This document shows positions 35,319 to 44,768 of a stretch of 64,000 nucleotides of DNA, in pieces. The notes below the pieces were generated by a model that did no database searches, was not told the origin of the DNA, and worked only from the letters and a program-made list of their open reading frames with translations. Each line of letters begins with the position of its first letter. Positions within the stretch are counted from its first letter, which is position 1. The translations under genes were made by a program, and so were the position numbers. This DNA is from Actinokineospora globicatena (GTDB taxonomy: Bacteria; Actinomycetota; Actinomycetes; Mycobacteriales; Pseudonocardiaceae), in assembly GCF_024171945.1 (NCBI RefSeq), contig NZ_JAMTCR010000002.1:2480001-2544000 (forward strand), written 5' to 3'.

Positions 35319-35462
35319 AAGGGTGGATCGTACGGAGCCGCGCGCCCGCGCGCGCCGACCCCCGGACATCCGCGCGCCGCCTGCCGGGGGCGTGAACAAG
35401 CACCACGCGGTCGGGGCGGGTGGTCGACTGCCCACATCCGGCCGATGTGGCATCGTTGGTCC

Positions 35463-35831
35463 GTGAGTTCAATCCCCGCGGCCGCCGACGTGCTCGACCC
35501 CGACGTCCCGGTGCTGCCGCTGCCCGATGTCGCCGAACGCCTCGACCAGCCCATCACCCGGGTGCACCAGGCACTGCGCGACCACCACCTGATCGCGGTC
35601 CGCCGCCGCGGCGTGCTGATGGTGCCCGCCGAGTTCATCACCGACGACGGGGACGTGGTCAAGGGCCTGCCCGGCACCATCACCGTCCTCAACGACTCCG
35701 GCTTCAGCCCGGACGAGGTCATCCGCTGGCTCTTCACCGCCGACGAGACCCTCCCCGGCCGCCCCATCGACGCCCTGCGCGGCGACCGGGGTCGAGAGGT
35801 CAAGCGCCGCGCCCAAGCCCTGGCGTTCTAG
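35463..35831 (+). CDS. Rv2175c-like DNA-binding protein, probable PknL substrate
   Basis: 122 residues. LPLPDVAERLDQPITRVHQALRDHHLIAVRRRG is a winged helix-turn-helix as in Rv2175c, and VLNDSGFSPDEVIRWLFTADE the C-terminal helical region. In M. tuberculosis Rv2175c is phosphorylated by PknL near its N-terminus, which stops DNA binding. The N-terminus here (SSIPAAADVLDPDVP) has two serines but no obvious conserved Thr. The gene diverges from the kinase gene, an arrangement kept across the order. Confidence 0.87.
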   Translation: MSSIPAAADVLDPDVPVLPLPDVAERLDQPITRVHQALRDHHLIAVRRRGVLMVPAEFITDDGDVVKGLPGTITVLNDSGFSPDEVIRWLFTADETLPGRPIDALRGDRGREVKRRAQALAF

Positions 35832-35841
35832 CCCCGGGCAG

Positions 35842-36744
35842 TCAACTGGCGCGGGTAAGCCTGGCGAGCGCGCACTTAGCCACGCCGGGTAGTGCTATCG
35901 CGGCTTTGCGCCCGGCGGGAACTATGGCCCGCCGGGTCAAGACGTCGTGGTCGGCCTTGGCGATCTCATCCAGGATCGCGCGGTAGAGCTGGGTGGCGGT
36001 CGCCACGCAAGGGCGCGATATCGGGTCTAGAAGCGCGATGCCCGGCGCGGCTGAGCGGTAGATGGCTCGGGCTAGAGCGGCGAAGTGGGCCACGGCGCGG
36101 CGGACCGGGCGGTCCGGGCCGTGGGTTCGGGCCCACGTCAGCCGTTCGCGGTCCACGCCGAAAGCGGCCAAGTGGTCGGCGGGTAGGTAGACGCGGCCTC
36201 GGTCCAGGTCCTCGCCCACGTCGCGGAGGAAGTTGGTCAGCTGGAAGGCCTCGCCTAGCGCCGCGGCGTAGGGGGCGGCTTCGGCGCGCGGTGACACGGT
36301 GCCCAGGACGGGTAGGAGCATCAGGCCGATCACGCCAGCGGAGCCGTGGGTGTACTCGGCCAGCTCGTCCAGATTGGCGTAGTCGGTGACTGTTAGGTCC
36401 ATCCGCATCGAGTTCAGGAAGGCGCCGAACAGGTCCTGATCTATGCCCCAGCGCCGCACTGTGTCGGCTAGGGCTAAGAGCACTGGCTGCCCGGTAGCTC
36501 CACCGTCGAAGGCAGCCTTGAGTGCGTGCTCCAGCGCCAAGAGGTCACCGGCGGGGTCGACTCCTGGGTTGTCGACGATCTCGTCAGCGACCCGGGCGAA
36601 CCCATAGAGCGCGTGTACCGCTGGGCGACGCGCGGGCGGCAGCAGCCGGGTCGCCAGGTAGTACGTACGACCGTGGTGGGCGTTGATCGCACGGCTGCCC
36701 GCGTAGGCCGCGTCCAGCGTCGTCAGCGCGCGCACCCCGCCCAT
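35842..36744 (-). CDS. crtB: Phytoene/squalene synthase
   Basis: 300 residues from the ATG at 36744. RVADEIVDNPG carries the first Asp-rich motif region (DEIVD), and NFLRDVGEDLDRGRVYLP the second (DVGED). It joins two geranylgeranyl diphosphates head-to-head to phytoene. It overlaps the preceding lipoprotein gene by 22 bp and is the last gene of an operon that also holds crtI and an isoprenyl diphosphate synthase. Codons ending in A or T and CTA/TAG strings are commoner here than in neighbours, which may indicate acquisition from another actinobacterium. Confidence 0.9.
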   Translation of the reverse strand: MGGVRALTTLDAAYAGSRAINAHHGRTYYLATRLLPPARRPAVHALYGFARVADEIVDNPGVDPAGDLLALEHALKAAFDGGATGQPVLLALADTVRRWGIDQDLFGAFLNSMRMDLTVTDYANLDELAEYTHGSAGVIGLMLLPVLGTVSPRAEAAPYAAALGEAFQLTNFLRDVGEDLDRGRVYLPADHLAAFGVDRERLTWARTHGPDRPVRRAVAHFAALARAIYRSAAPGIALLDPISRPCVATATQLYRAILDEIAKADHDVLTRRAIVPAGRKAAIALPGVAKCALARLTRAS

Positions 36745-38195
36745 TGACCTGCCGGGCACTCCCCGCCCGCGGCACGGTAGGCGTCGACCAGTTGCTTGAG
36801 GAGCCCGTAGGCCGAACCCGCGTCCCCGGTCGCGGTCACCAGGTCCACCCGGCAGACCGACCTGGTCGCGCCCATGCACACCGCGAGCTGACGGTCAGCC
36901 CTGTCTGTCCAGTGCTTGCCGGTCACGCCGTACTTCCAGACCTTCTTGCCGCCGTAGCCGATCGCGAACACGTAGTGCGAACCCTCGGTCAGCTTCGCCT
37001 TGGCGTCAGCGGGGGCGGCCTTGGACAGCGCGGTCACCTTCGTCAGGTCCGGCGCCTCGGCCAGCACCACGGTCGACCACTCCACGCTGTACGGGTGGTT
37101 ACCCGGCACGGAGTTGGCCTTCGCGAAGAACTGCACCCACTCCTGGCTCGACAACGTGCAGGTAGCGCTACCCGCCTGCCCTGGTGCCACCGGTCCGGCG
37201 AGCGCCTCGCACGCACCGAGTGGAGCGCTGTCGCCCTGCCAGTTCCCGCGCACCGACACACGCACCGCGGCCTTGGTGCCGTTGGTGAAGCTGACGACGA
37301 TCGAGCACTTCGCCGCGTCGCAGCCCTCGAAGGTGTGGCCGCTCTCTTGCACCGTGTTCAGCACGTCGACCGGCGCGCTCAGCTGCCCGGCCGCCGCGGC
37401 CACGTCCTGGTAGAACTTCGCCAGGTCACCGGTCGCGTCTGCGACGGTCGTGGACAGCTTCTTCACCGTCGTCGACGCGGACTGCCCCACCGAGTCCAAC
37501 TCGATCTTCAGCACGCCGTGCGGCGCGGTCTCCGCCAGGTACGCCGCGCCCTTGACCAGCGGTACCCGGAACACCTTGGCGCCTGCGAGGTCCGTGCGCT
37601 TGCGCTCGGCCAGCGGCAGCTCGGCGTCCTCGGCCTTGTCGGTGTCGACCACCAGGAACTGGCTCATCGACTCCGGGGTGAACACGTCGGCCAACTCCAC
37701 GCCGATCAGCACCCCGGGGACCTTCACCCAGCGGTCGGCCACCGCGGTGCCCTTGTTCTCCGCGTTGCCCACCCCCGACAGCGTCGCCCAGAACTCGGCG
37801 GCGGCCTTGAGGTAGGTGCCGCGCTCGACCACCAGCACCGACGCGGCCTTGCCGTTGACGTTCAGCGAGCCGCTGACCTCCCCGCCGCTGGCCGCCGCGA
37901 GGTCGAACTCGACCGGATCACCGGAGGCCGAGGTCAGCGTGCCCTTGTAGCGCAGCAGCCCCGACTCGCCCAGGTCGTCGAGGGACTGCACGGCGGACGC
38001 GGCACCACTGGGCGGACCGATCTCGGTGGCCACCGGGGACCCGGCCACCGACGTGCTGCACGCCGCCGCCGTCGCCAGGACCACGCCCGCGACCAGCACC
38101 CGGCCGCCCACCCGCGCCCCGGTGGCCGCGGGGACGAATTCGGGGAACGCCGAGACCCGGTCCCGTGCTGTGTCCCGCCAAGCTGCCCAGCGCAT
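36723..38195 (-). CDS. Secreted lipoprotein of unknown function within crt operon
   Basis: 490 residues from the ATG at 38195 (38234 is also possible). An N-terminal basic part precedes VGGRVLVAGVVLATAAAC, a lipobox-type signal with Cys. The body has an LppX/LprG-like N-terminal half (SLDDLGESGLLRYKGTLTSASGDPVEF) suggesting a lipid-binding fold, and a C-terminal half with paired Cys residues. Its 3' end overlaps crtB and it begins 76 bp after crtI stops, so it is co-transcribed with carotenoid genes. Carrying carotenoid or another lipid across the envelope is inference from this position. Confidence 0.75.
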   Translation of the reverse strand: MRWAAWRDTARDRVSAFPEFVPAATGARVGGRVLVAGVVLATAAACSTSVAGSPVATEIGPPSGAASAVQSLDDLGESGLLRYKGTLTSASGDPVEFDLAAASGGEVSGSLNVNGKAASVLVVERGTYLKAAAEFWATLSGVGNAENKGTAVADRWVKVPGVLIGVELADVFTPESMSQFLVVDTDKAEDAELPLAERKRTDLAGAKVFRVPLVKGAAYLAETAPHGVLKIELDSVGQSASTTVKKLSTTVADATGDLAKFYQDVAAAAGQLSAPVDVLNTVQESGHTFEGCDAAKCSIVVSFTNGTKAAVRVSVRGNWQGDSAPLGACEALAGPVAPGQAGSATCTLSSQEWVQFFAKANSVPGNHPYSVEWSTVVLAEAPDLTKVTALSKAAPADAKAKLTEGSHYVFAIGYGGKKVWKYGVTGKHWTDRADRQLAVCMGATRSVCRVDLVTATGDAGSAYGLLKQLVDAYRAAGGECPAGQWAGCAR

Positions 38196-38271
38196 GTCGC
38201 CGCTCCCCGTCCGCCACCGGCCCACCGCGCGCATTATCGCGGCACCGGGTGGCCAGGAGCCAAAGATAGCC

Positions 38272-39795
38272 TCACAGCCCGCTCACGGACCGCCGCCGCC
38301 CCGCCGCGCCCGCGCCAGCCGGGCCGGTCACCCGCAGTGCCGCCAGCCGACCGGAGATCACCACCGGCGGGATGCCCACGCCCGGGGTCGTCCCGCAGCC
38401 CGCCAGCACCACGTTGTCCACACCGGGCACCAGGTTGCGCGGCCGGAACGGACCGGTCTGGGTGAAGGTGTGCGACGCCGAGAACGGGGTCCCGTCGGCG
38501 AGGCCCTGCGCCGCCCAGTCCGCCGGGGTGACCAGCCGCTGCACCTCGACGCTGTCGCCGAACCCGGTCAGGCCGCGGGACTCGAGCACCCGCACCAGCT
38601 CGTCGCGGTAGATCGGGCCGATCCGCGCCCAGTCGATCGGGCCCGTGCGCAGGTTCGGCGCGGGCGCGAGCACCGACACCTGCTGCCTGCCCGCAGGCGC
38701 CATCCCCGGGTCGGTCGCGGTGGGACGGGTGACCAGCAGCGAGGGATCACCCATGAGCGTCCCCCGGCGGGTGAGCTCGTCGAAGGTCCGTTCCCACGCG
38801 GCGCCGAAGAAGATCGTGTGGTGGGCCAGCGCGTCCCAGGACCGGGTGACCCCCGTGTGCAGGACGACCGCTGACGGTGAGTAGCGCACGGGCAGGGGTC
38901 TGCGGGGGCGGACGCCGAGCAACCGGTACGCGACAGGCAGGTCCGCTGTGACGACCACCGCGTCGCAGGTGATCCGCTCGCCCGCCGTCGTCCGCACCGC
39001 GCGCACCCTGGAGCCGACCCGCTCCAGCCACGCCGCGCTCGTCGAGTACCGGAACCGCACCCCTGCCCGGCCTGCCGCGTCGGCCATCGTCTCGGCGACC
39101 GAGCCGACTCCGCCGCGCCGGAAGTACACGCCTGCGACGGTGTCCATGTAGGCGATCACGGCGTACGCGGCGAGTGCCCGGCTCGGGGCAACCCCCGCGT
39201 AGAGGGACTGGAAGGAGAACAGCCTGCGCAGCCGTTCGTCCTCGATGTACCGAGCGACCGCGGGGCCGAGCTTGCCGAAGCCGCCCAACCACGCGAGGCG
39301 CGCTAGATCCGTGCCGAGCAGGTCTAAGGGGGAGTCGAAGTTCGCGCCGATGAACCTGTCTCGCTGCACGCGATAGAGGTCGGTCAGCCACGCGCGCAGC
39401 CGTAGATAACCAGCGGCCTCTTGTGGGCCTGCGACTCGCCGCACCTCGTCGGCCATGGCTACCGCGTCGGTGTGCACGTGGATGGTGCTGCCGTCGGCGA
39501 AGTGCGCGCGGTACGCGGGGTCGAGCTTGACGAGGTCTAGGTCCAGCGAAGCGCCCACCGCATTGAGGGCCTCTTCGACCAGTTCGGGCATGGTCAGCAC
39601 GGTCGCACCGGTGTCGACCGAGTACTGCCCTAACTGGTCGCGGCGCGCGCGTCCGCCGGGAGTTGGCGCTGCCTCTAGGACAGTCACCTCTCGGCCCGCG
39701 CCCGCTAGGTGCAACGCGGCGGACAGCCCGGACAGGCCCGCGCCGATGACGACGACGTGGTCGGTGCGACCGGGCAGCACCCGGGTACCGCCCAC
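38272..39795 (-). CDS. crtI: Phytoene desaturase / carotenoid oxidoreductase
   Basis: 507 residues. VVVIGAGLSGLSAALHLAGAG is a textbook FAD-binding Rossmann motif; GGRARRDQLGQYSVDTGATVLTMP follows as in CrtI. C-terminal VDNVVLAGCGTTPGVGIPPVVISG is the carotenoid oxidoreductase signature. It desaturates phytoene towards lycopene in the membrane. The GTG start sits 2 bp after the isoprenyl synthase stop. No lycopene cyclase or hydroxylase is seen in the window, so the end product is unclear. Confidence 0.9.
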   Translation of the reverse strand: MGGTRVLPGRTDHVVVIGAGLSGLSAALHLAGAGREVTVLEAAPTPGGRARRDQLGQYSVDTGATVLTMPELVEEALNAVGASLDLDLVKLDPAYRAHFADGSTIHVHTDAVAMADEVRRVAGPQEAAGYLRLRAWLTDLYRVQRDRFIGANFDSPLDLLGTDLARLAWLGGFGKLGPAVARYIEDERLRRLFSFQSLYAGVAPSRALAAYAVIAYMDTVAGVYFRRGGVGSVAETMADAAGRAGVRFRYSTSAAWLERVGSRVRAVRTTAGERITCDAVVVTADLPVAYRLLGVRPRRPLPVRYSPSAVVLHTGVTRSWDALAHHTIFFGAAWERTFDELTRRGTLMGDPSLLVTRPTATDPGMAPAGRQQVSVLAPAPNLRTGPIDWARIGPIYRDELVRVLESRGLTGFGDSVEVQRLVTPADWAAQGLADGTPFSASHTFTQTGPFRPRNLVPGVDNVVLAGCGTTPGVGIPPVVISGRLAALRVTGPAGAGAAGRRRSVSGL

Positions 39796-39797
39796 CG

Positions 39798-40904
39798 CTA
39801 GCTGGCCCGCTTGGTCGCGCTTACCGCCAACCCGGCCAGGACATCACCGGCGGGCTCGGCCAAGTCGACCCCGCTGAGCGCCCGCATCGCCGACTCGGTC
39901 AGCTCGCCGATCTGGCACTCGACCTCGGCCACCGCGCCCAAGTCGACCAGCAGCTCCCTGGTCCGCTCCACGGTCGCCGAGTCCAGGTTGTCGTTGCCCA
40001 GCGCCGACCGCATCAGGGCAGCGTCAGCGGACCGGCCCGCGGCGTCAGCCCTACCCAGCCCGATCGACATCAGCAGCGTCCGCTTGCCCTCGCGCAGGTC
40101 GTCCCCGGCGGGCTTCCCGGTCACGTCGGTGTCGCCGTACATGCCCAGCAGGTCGTCACGCAGCTGGAAGGCCACCCCGATGTCGGCGCCGAACGCCCGC
40201 AGCGCGGCCACGACCCGCTCATCGGCCCCGGCCAGCGCGGCGCCCATGTGCAGCGGTCGCTCCACCGTGTAAGCGGCGGTCTTCATCCTCGCCACGCTCA
40301 GTGACGCTGCCGCCGACTCGTCGCCCTTGGCCTGGGTCAGCACGTCCAGGTACTGCCCGGCCAGCATCTCCGCGCGCATCGCCTGCCACGGCACCAGCGC
40401 CGCCGCGCGCCGGTCCGGCGGCAGGTCGGCGCTGACGTACATGTCATCCGCCCAGGCCAGCGCCAGGTCACCGAGCAGGATCGCAGCCGCGGCGCCGAAG
40501 CGCTCCGAGGTGCCCAACCAGCCCCGCTCCCGGTGCCGGGCGGCGAACTCGACGTGCACGGTCGGCTTGCCCCGGCGCACCGCCGAGTCGTCCATCAGGT
40601 CGTCGTGCACCAGCGCGCACGCCTGGATCAGCTCCAGGGCGCTCACCGCGCACAGCACCGCCTCCGCCTCGGGCCCCGACCCGGCGCCGCCCGCGCCGCG
40701 CCACGCCCACCAGGCGAACGTCGGCCGGATCCGCTTGCCACCGCCGAGCACGAACGCGGCGAGCGACTCGACCGCCGAGCCGAACGAGGGCGCCATCTCG
40801 GCCATGCCCGCGCGCCGCCGCTCGAGGTAAGCGGACAGGTTGCGCTCGACGTGCACCGCCAGCGCCCCGTCCATGGAATTGTCGATCACCTGGGTCCGCC
40901 GCAC
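39798..40904 (-). CDS. idsA: Isoprenyl diphosphate synthase, IdsA2-like
   Basis: 368 residues from a GTG at 40904; an ATG at 40874 is equally defensible. First Asp-rich motif LVHDDLMDDS and second QLRDDLLGMYGD are complete. LGGGKRIRP binds isopentenyl diphosphate. The chain-length region before the first motif has small residues, compatible with geranylgeranyl diphosphate as product, which crtB needs. M. tuberculosis idsA2 (Rv2173) holds the same position next to the MetF-like gene. Divergent from that gene. Confidence 0.9.
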   Translation of the reverse strand: MRRTQVIDNSMDGALAVHVERNLSAYLERRRAGMAEMAPSFGSAVESLAAFVLGGGKRIRPTFAWWAWRGAGGAGSGPEAEAVLCAVSALELIQACALVHDDLMDDSAVRRGKPTVHVEFAARHRERGWLGTSERFGAAAAILLGDLALAWADDMYVSADLPPDRRAAALVPWQAMRAEMLAGQYLDVLTQAKGDESAAASLSVARMKTAAYTVERPLHMGAALAGADERVVAALRAFGADIGVAFQLRDDLLGMYGDTDVTGKPAGDDLREGKRTLLMSIGLGRADAAGRSADAALMRSALGNDNLDSATVERTRELLVDLGAVAEVECQIGELTESAMRALSGVDLAEPAGDVLAGLAVSATKRAS

Positions 40905-41031
40905 GCACCTATCGTGCGCCGCGCCCACCCACCCGGCCCAGCCGGGGGTCGGCCAGTGTGACCCGGCACCCGGGTTGTCCAGACCTCAGGATCGGAGTTC
41001 CACCCGCCGGGACTTCGCTAGGCTGCACCGC

Positions 41032-41913
41032 ATGACGACCGTGGTGCAGCGCGTCCGCGTGGGCAGGCCGGTGTTCTCGGTGGAGTTCATGCCGCCGCGC
41101 GACGAGGCCGACGAGCAACGGCTGTGGAACGCCATCCGCGAGCTGGAGGGGCTGGACCCCGCGTTCGTCTCCGTCACCTACGGCGCGGGCGGCTCCAGCC
41201 GGGACCGCACCATCCGCACCACCGGCCGCGTCGCGCGGGAGACCACCCTGGTCCCGATGGCCCACCTGACCGCCGTCGACCACTCCATCGCCGAACTGCG
41301 CAACGTCATCGGCTGGTACGCGGCCCTGGGCATCCGCAACATCCTCGCCCTGCGCGGCGACCCCCCCGGCGACCCCAACGGCGACTGGTCGGCCCACCCC
41401 GAGGGCCTGCACTACGCCGACGAACTCGTCCGCTTGGTCCGCGAACTCGGCGACTTCTGCGTTGGCGTCGCCGCCTTCCCCTACGGCCACCCGCGCTCGG
41501 CCGACCTGGACAGCGACACCACCAACCTGGTCCGGAAACTGGACGCGGGGGCGGACTTCGCCATCGCGCAACTGTTCTTCGAACCGGAGGACTTCCTGCG
41601 GCTGCGGGACCGGGTCGCGGCGCGCGGGTGCGATGCGGACTTGCTGCCGGGGATCATGCCGATCACGACCCGCAAGACGCTGGCCAAGACGATCGAGCTG
41701 TCTGGGGCGCCGCTGCCTTCGCGCATCGCTGATCTGCTGGAGCCGCACACGGACGCCAAGTCTTTTCGGGCGGCTGGGATTGATTTGGCTACTGAGGTCA
41801 GTGAGCGGCTGCTGGCTGAGGGCGTTACTGGGCTGCACTTCTACACGTTCAACCGGTCCAAGGCGACCAAGGAGGTCGTGAACCGGTTGGGGTTGGTGCC
41901 TGCTCGGACGTGA
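41032..41913 (+). CDS. metF: Methylenetetrahydrofolate reductase family protein, Rv2172c-like
   Basis: 293 residues of the MetF TIM-barrel. FSVEFMPPRDEADEQ holds the catalytic Glu, FVSVTYGAGGSSRDRT and ILALRGDPPGDP bind folate and FAD, and FAIAQLFFEPEDF is conserved. It would reduce 5,10-methylene-THF to 5-methyl-THF for methionine synthesis. TAGGCT (41019-41024) ends 7 bases before the ATG. The next 405 bp (41914-42318) has no gene but holds repeat copy C. Confidence 0.88.
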   Translation: MTTVVQRVRVGRPVFSVEFMPPRDEADEQRLWNAIRELEGLDPAFVSVTYGAGGSSRDRTIRTTGRVARETTLVPMAHLTAVDHSIAELRNVIGWYAALGIRNILALRGDPPGDPNGDWSAHPEGLHYADELVRLVRELGDFCVGVAAFPYGHPRSADLDSDTTNLVRKLDAGADFAIAQLFFEPEDFLRLRDRVAARGCDADLLPGIMPITTRKTLAKTIELSGAPLPSRIADLLEPHTDAKSFRAAGIDLATEVSERLLAEGVTGLHFYTFNRSKATKEVVNRLGLVPART

Positions 41914-42035
41914 GTGTCTCTTGTGGACGCTCGCGGGGGTTTCTTTCGGCTTGATGATCACTCGTGGGGCGACTTGGGGGGGGGGCTCGCGGGTGGGTGG
42001 GGGCTGCGACCTGGTGGTTTCGGTTGCTGGCGGTT

Positions 42036-42198
42036 GAATTTTCCGTCTTCTGGGTGACAGAAGTTGTCCACATGTGGATCTCTGCGGGGGTCGGTTCAAG
42101 ATCGCCCGTCGGGGGGTCCCGGTATACTGGACCAGGGCCGCCCCCCGGAGAGGGTGGGGGCCGGGCTGGGGTGGGACCGCGTGCGCGCGCGAAGCGGG
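42036..42198 (+). repeat. Dispersed 163-bp repeat, copy C
   Basis: Gap-free match to 13764-13926. Here the DnaA-box-like element is TTGTCCACA, the palindrome is TCCACATGTGGA, the promoter-like part is CCGTCGGGG-N8-TATACT (-10 at 42123-42128), and the hairpin GCCCCC...GGGGGC is at about 42140-42161. It lies between two converging genes, pointing antisense into the LppM-like gene. Confidence 0.85.
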
Positions 42199-42318
42199 AC
42201 GATGGGGCTGGGGTGGCTCGGGGAAGTGGAGTTGGCCGGTAGGGCGAGCGAGCTTGTGGGGGCTCGTCGGGTGTGAGCCGAGGTTTGTAAGAGGCCGGGA
42301 GCCGGTAAGGCGCTGGGG

Positions 42319-43020
42319 TTAGTAGCGGCGGACGGTGGGTGGGCCTGCGGCGCGGAGGGTGCGTTTGTGGGTGAAGAAGGCGAGGGCCAGGACCAGGAGC
42401 GCTACGCCGATGGCGGAGGCGCCGACGATGGTTACCCACTTGGTCCAGGAGACGCCGGACTTGTCTGTGTACTGGACGGCGGCGTCGAACTCCGTGACGG
42501 CGCCTGGTTTGGGTTTCCAGTTGATGGTGCCGTTGTCGTTGATGCCGTTGGTCCGGGTGATGGTGCCGGGGAAGGTGACCGTCACCTGGATGTCGGCGCG
42601 GTCGGCGGGGAGTTCGGTCAGGTCGACCGAGCCCGCCATGGTGACCAGGTCGCCGGAGCGGCGGAAGTTGAGGCGGTACTGCTTGCCCGCGGTGATGGCG
42701 TCCGCGAGGACGGTGACCTCGGGGAAGGACAGGCCCTGGAACGCGACGGTCTGGCCGACGTAGCCGTCGGCGGTGTAGCTCTGGGTGCGGACCTTGCCCT
42801 TGAGCTCCGGGGGGATCGTCAGCGCCGGGCCGACGTCGCCCTGCTTGACCGCGACGGCGGCCACCACGAGCTGACCGGAGACCAGGTCGTCCTCCGACAC
42901 CGCGAGCGAGGCCTGCACCCGCACGCACCCCGAAAGGGTCATCAGCGCCAGCAGCGCGAGCGGGATCAGGGCCGCCCACCTGCGTGAACGGGATCGGGGT
43001 CCTCGGGTGGCCTGCTGCAC
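42319..43020 (-). CDS. lppM: LppM-family lipoprotein
   Basis: 233 residues from the GTG at 43020. Basic N-terminus, then WAALIPLALLALMTLSGC with a Leu-Ser-Gly-Cys lipobox, an LppM domain of beta strands, and a second membrane span near the C-terminus (VGASAIGVALLVLALAFF). This matches M. tuberculosis LppM (Rv2171), reported to bind PIM-like lipids and affect phagosome maturation. Near PIM genes it is probably an envelope lipid handler. CAGGAT ends 6 bases before the start on its strand, a leaderless-type signal only 61 bp from the divergent gene. Confidence 0.88.
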   Translation of the reverse strand: MQQATRGPRSRSRRWAALIPLALLALMTLSGCVRVQASLAVSEDDLVSGQLVVAAVAVKQGDVGPALTIPPELKGKVRTQSYTADGYVGQTVAFQGLSFPEVTVLADAITAGKQYRLNFRRSGDLVTMAGSVDLTELPADRADIQVTVTFPGTITRTNGINDNGTINWKPKPGAVTEFDAAVQYTDKSGVSWTKWVTIVGASAIGVALLVLALAFFTHKRTLRAAGPPTVRRY

Positions 43021-43081
43021 GCGGCCATCCTGCCGTACCCGTCCACCGCGCTCGCCGCCGACTGTTGGGTAACGTTCGACC

Positions 43082-44749
43082 ATGGCGTCCTCCCCGCACG
43101 ACGGCGTGCACCAGATCTGTGACCGCTACGTCGACGACATCGCCGCCGCCGACCCGATCCTGGCGACGCTGGTCGGCGTCGCAGGGCACGACCGCGACCT
43201 GCCCGACCTGTCCCCCGACGGCATCGCCGCCCGCGCGCAGGTGTCGCGCGCCGCGCTCGCGGCCATCGGCGGCGCCGAGCCGACCGACGCGGGCGAGGCC
43301 AACGCCAAGGCCGTGTTCGTCGAGCGGGTCGGGCTGCAGGTCGAGCTGTTCGAGGCCGGGGAGCGGCTCGCGGACCTCAACGTGATCGCCTCGCCGCCGC
43401 AGGACGTGCGGCAGGTGTTCGACCTGATGCCCAACGACACCGCCGACGACTGGTCGGTGATCGCCGCCCGGCTCGGCCAGGTGCCCGCCGCGCTCGCCGG
43501 GTACCAGGTGTCGCTGCGCGAGGCCGCGGCCAAGGGCGACGTCGCCGCGCTGCGCCAGGTCACCAAGGTCGCCGACCAGTGCCGCACCTGGGCCGCGTCG
43601 TTCTTCACCGACCTGGTCGCCGGCGCCGAGGTCGAGGGCGCGCTGCGCTCGGACCTCGACGCGGCCGCCGCCGGTGCGTCCAGCGCGTACGCGGGCCTCG
43701 CCGACTTCCTCACCGGTGAGCTCGCGCCGAAGGCCCCCACCGAGGACGCGGTCGGCGAGGACCGCTACCGGCTGTGGTCGCGGGAGTTCACCGGCGCCCG
43801 GCTCGACCTGCACGAGGCCTACGAGTGGGGCTGGGCCGAGTTCGCCCGGCTCGAGGCCGAGATGACGGAGGTCGCCGGTCGGATCTCCCCCGGGGCGAGC
43901 ATCGCCGAGGCCGCCGCCGTGCTCGACGCCGACCCGCGCTACCAGGTCCAGGGCCAGAAGGCGCTGGAGGAGTGGATGCAGCGGCTCTCCGACCAGGCGC
44001 TGACCGACCTGCGCGGCGTGCACTTCGAGATCCCGGACCCGCTGATGCGCCTGGAGTGCCGCATCGCCCCGCCCGGCGGCAGCGTCGGCGCGTACTACAC
44101 CGGCCCGACCGACGACTGGACCCGGCCGGGCCGCATGTGGTGGTCCGTGCCTGCCGAGCGCGAGGACTTCTCGACCTGGCGCGAGGTCAGCACCGTCTAC
44201 CACGAGGGCGTCCCCGGTCACCACCTGCAGATCGCCACGGCGGTCCACCAGGCGGCGAGCCTCAACCGGTTCCAGCGGCTGCTGACCTGGGTGCCCGCGC
44301 ACGGCGAGGGCTGGGCGCTCTACGCCGAGCGGCTGATGCGCGAGTTCGGCTACCTCTCCGACGACGGCGACCTGCTCGGCATGCTCGACGCGCACCTGTT
44401 CCGCGCGGCGCGGGTGATCGTCGACATCGGCATGCACCTGAAGCTGGAGATCCCCGGCGGGTACGGCTTCCACCCCGGCGAGCGCTGGACCCCCGACCTC
44501 GGCCTGGAGTTCATGCTCACCCGCACCATCACCGACCCGACCCACGTGCACGACGAGATCGACCGCTACCTGGGCTGGCCGGGGCAGGCCCCCACCTACA
44601 AGCTGGGTGAGCGGCTGTGGCTGCAGGCCCGCGACGAGGCCAAGGCGCGGCGCGGGGCCGACTTCGACCTCAAGGCCTTCCACCAGGACGCCCTGGTGAT
44701 GGGTGCGATGGGGCTCGACACGCTGCGCGAGCGGCTGGCCGCCCTCTAA
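43082..44749 (+). CDS. DUF885 family zinc-peptidase-like protein
   Basis: 555 residues, cytoplasmic, with no signal peptide. VYHEGVPGHHLQIATAV contains the HExxxxH-like signature of DUF885 (M3/M32-related), and VPAHGEGWALYAERLM the downstream Glu ligand. Likely a metal-dependent peptidase or carboxypeptidase; substrate unknown. TAACGT (43070-43075) ends 6 bases before the ATG. It is the first of a pair with no operon partner. Confidence 0.85.
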   Translation: MASSPHDGVHQICDRYVDDIAAADPILATLVGVAGHDRDLPDLSPDGIAARAQVSRAALAAIGGAEPTDAGEANAKAVFVERVGLQVELFEAGERLADLNVIASPPQDVRQVFDLMPNDTADDWSVIAARLGQVPAALAGYQVSLREAAAKGDVAALRQVTKVADQCRTWAASFFTDLVAGAEVEGALRSDLDAAAAGASSAYAGLADFLTGELAPKAPTEDAVGEDRYRLWSREFTGARLDLHEAYEWGWAEFARLEAEMTEVAGRISPGASIAEAAAVLDADPRYQVQGQKALEEWMQRLSDQALTDLRGVHFEIPDPLMRLECRIAPPGGSVGAYYTGPTDDWTRPGRMWWSVPAEREDFSTWREVSTVYHEGVPGHHLQIATAVHQAASLNRFQRLLTWVPAHGEGWALYAERLMREFGYLSDDGDLLGMLDAHLFRAARVIVDIGMHLKLEIPGGYGFHPGERWTPDLGLEFMLTRTITDPTHVHDEIDRYLGWPGQAPTYKLGERLWLQARDEAKARRGADFDLKAFHQDALVMGAMGLDTLRERLAAL

Positions 44750-44768
44750 GCGGAGCTGGGTAAGAGGG

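Noticed and set aside
41849-44683. 944-codon minus-strand ORF
   Set aside because: Runs antisense to the DUF885 gene and through repeat copy C; composition is not protein-like.
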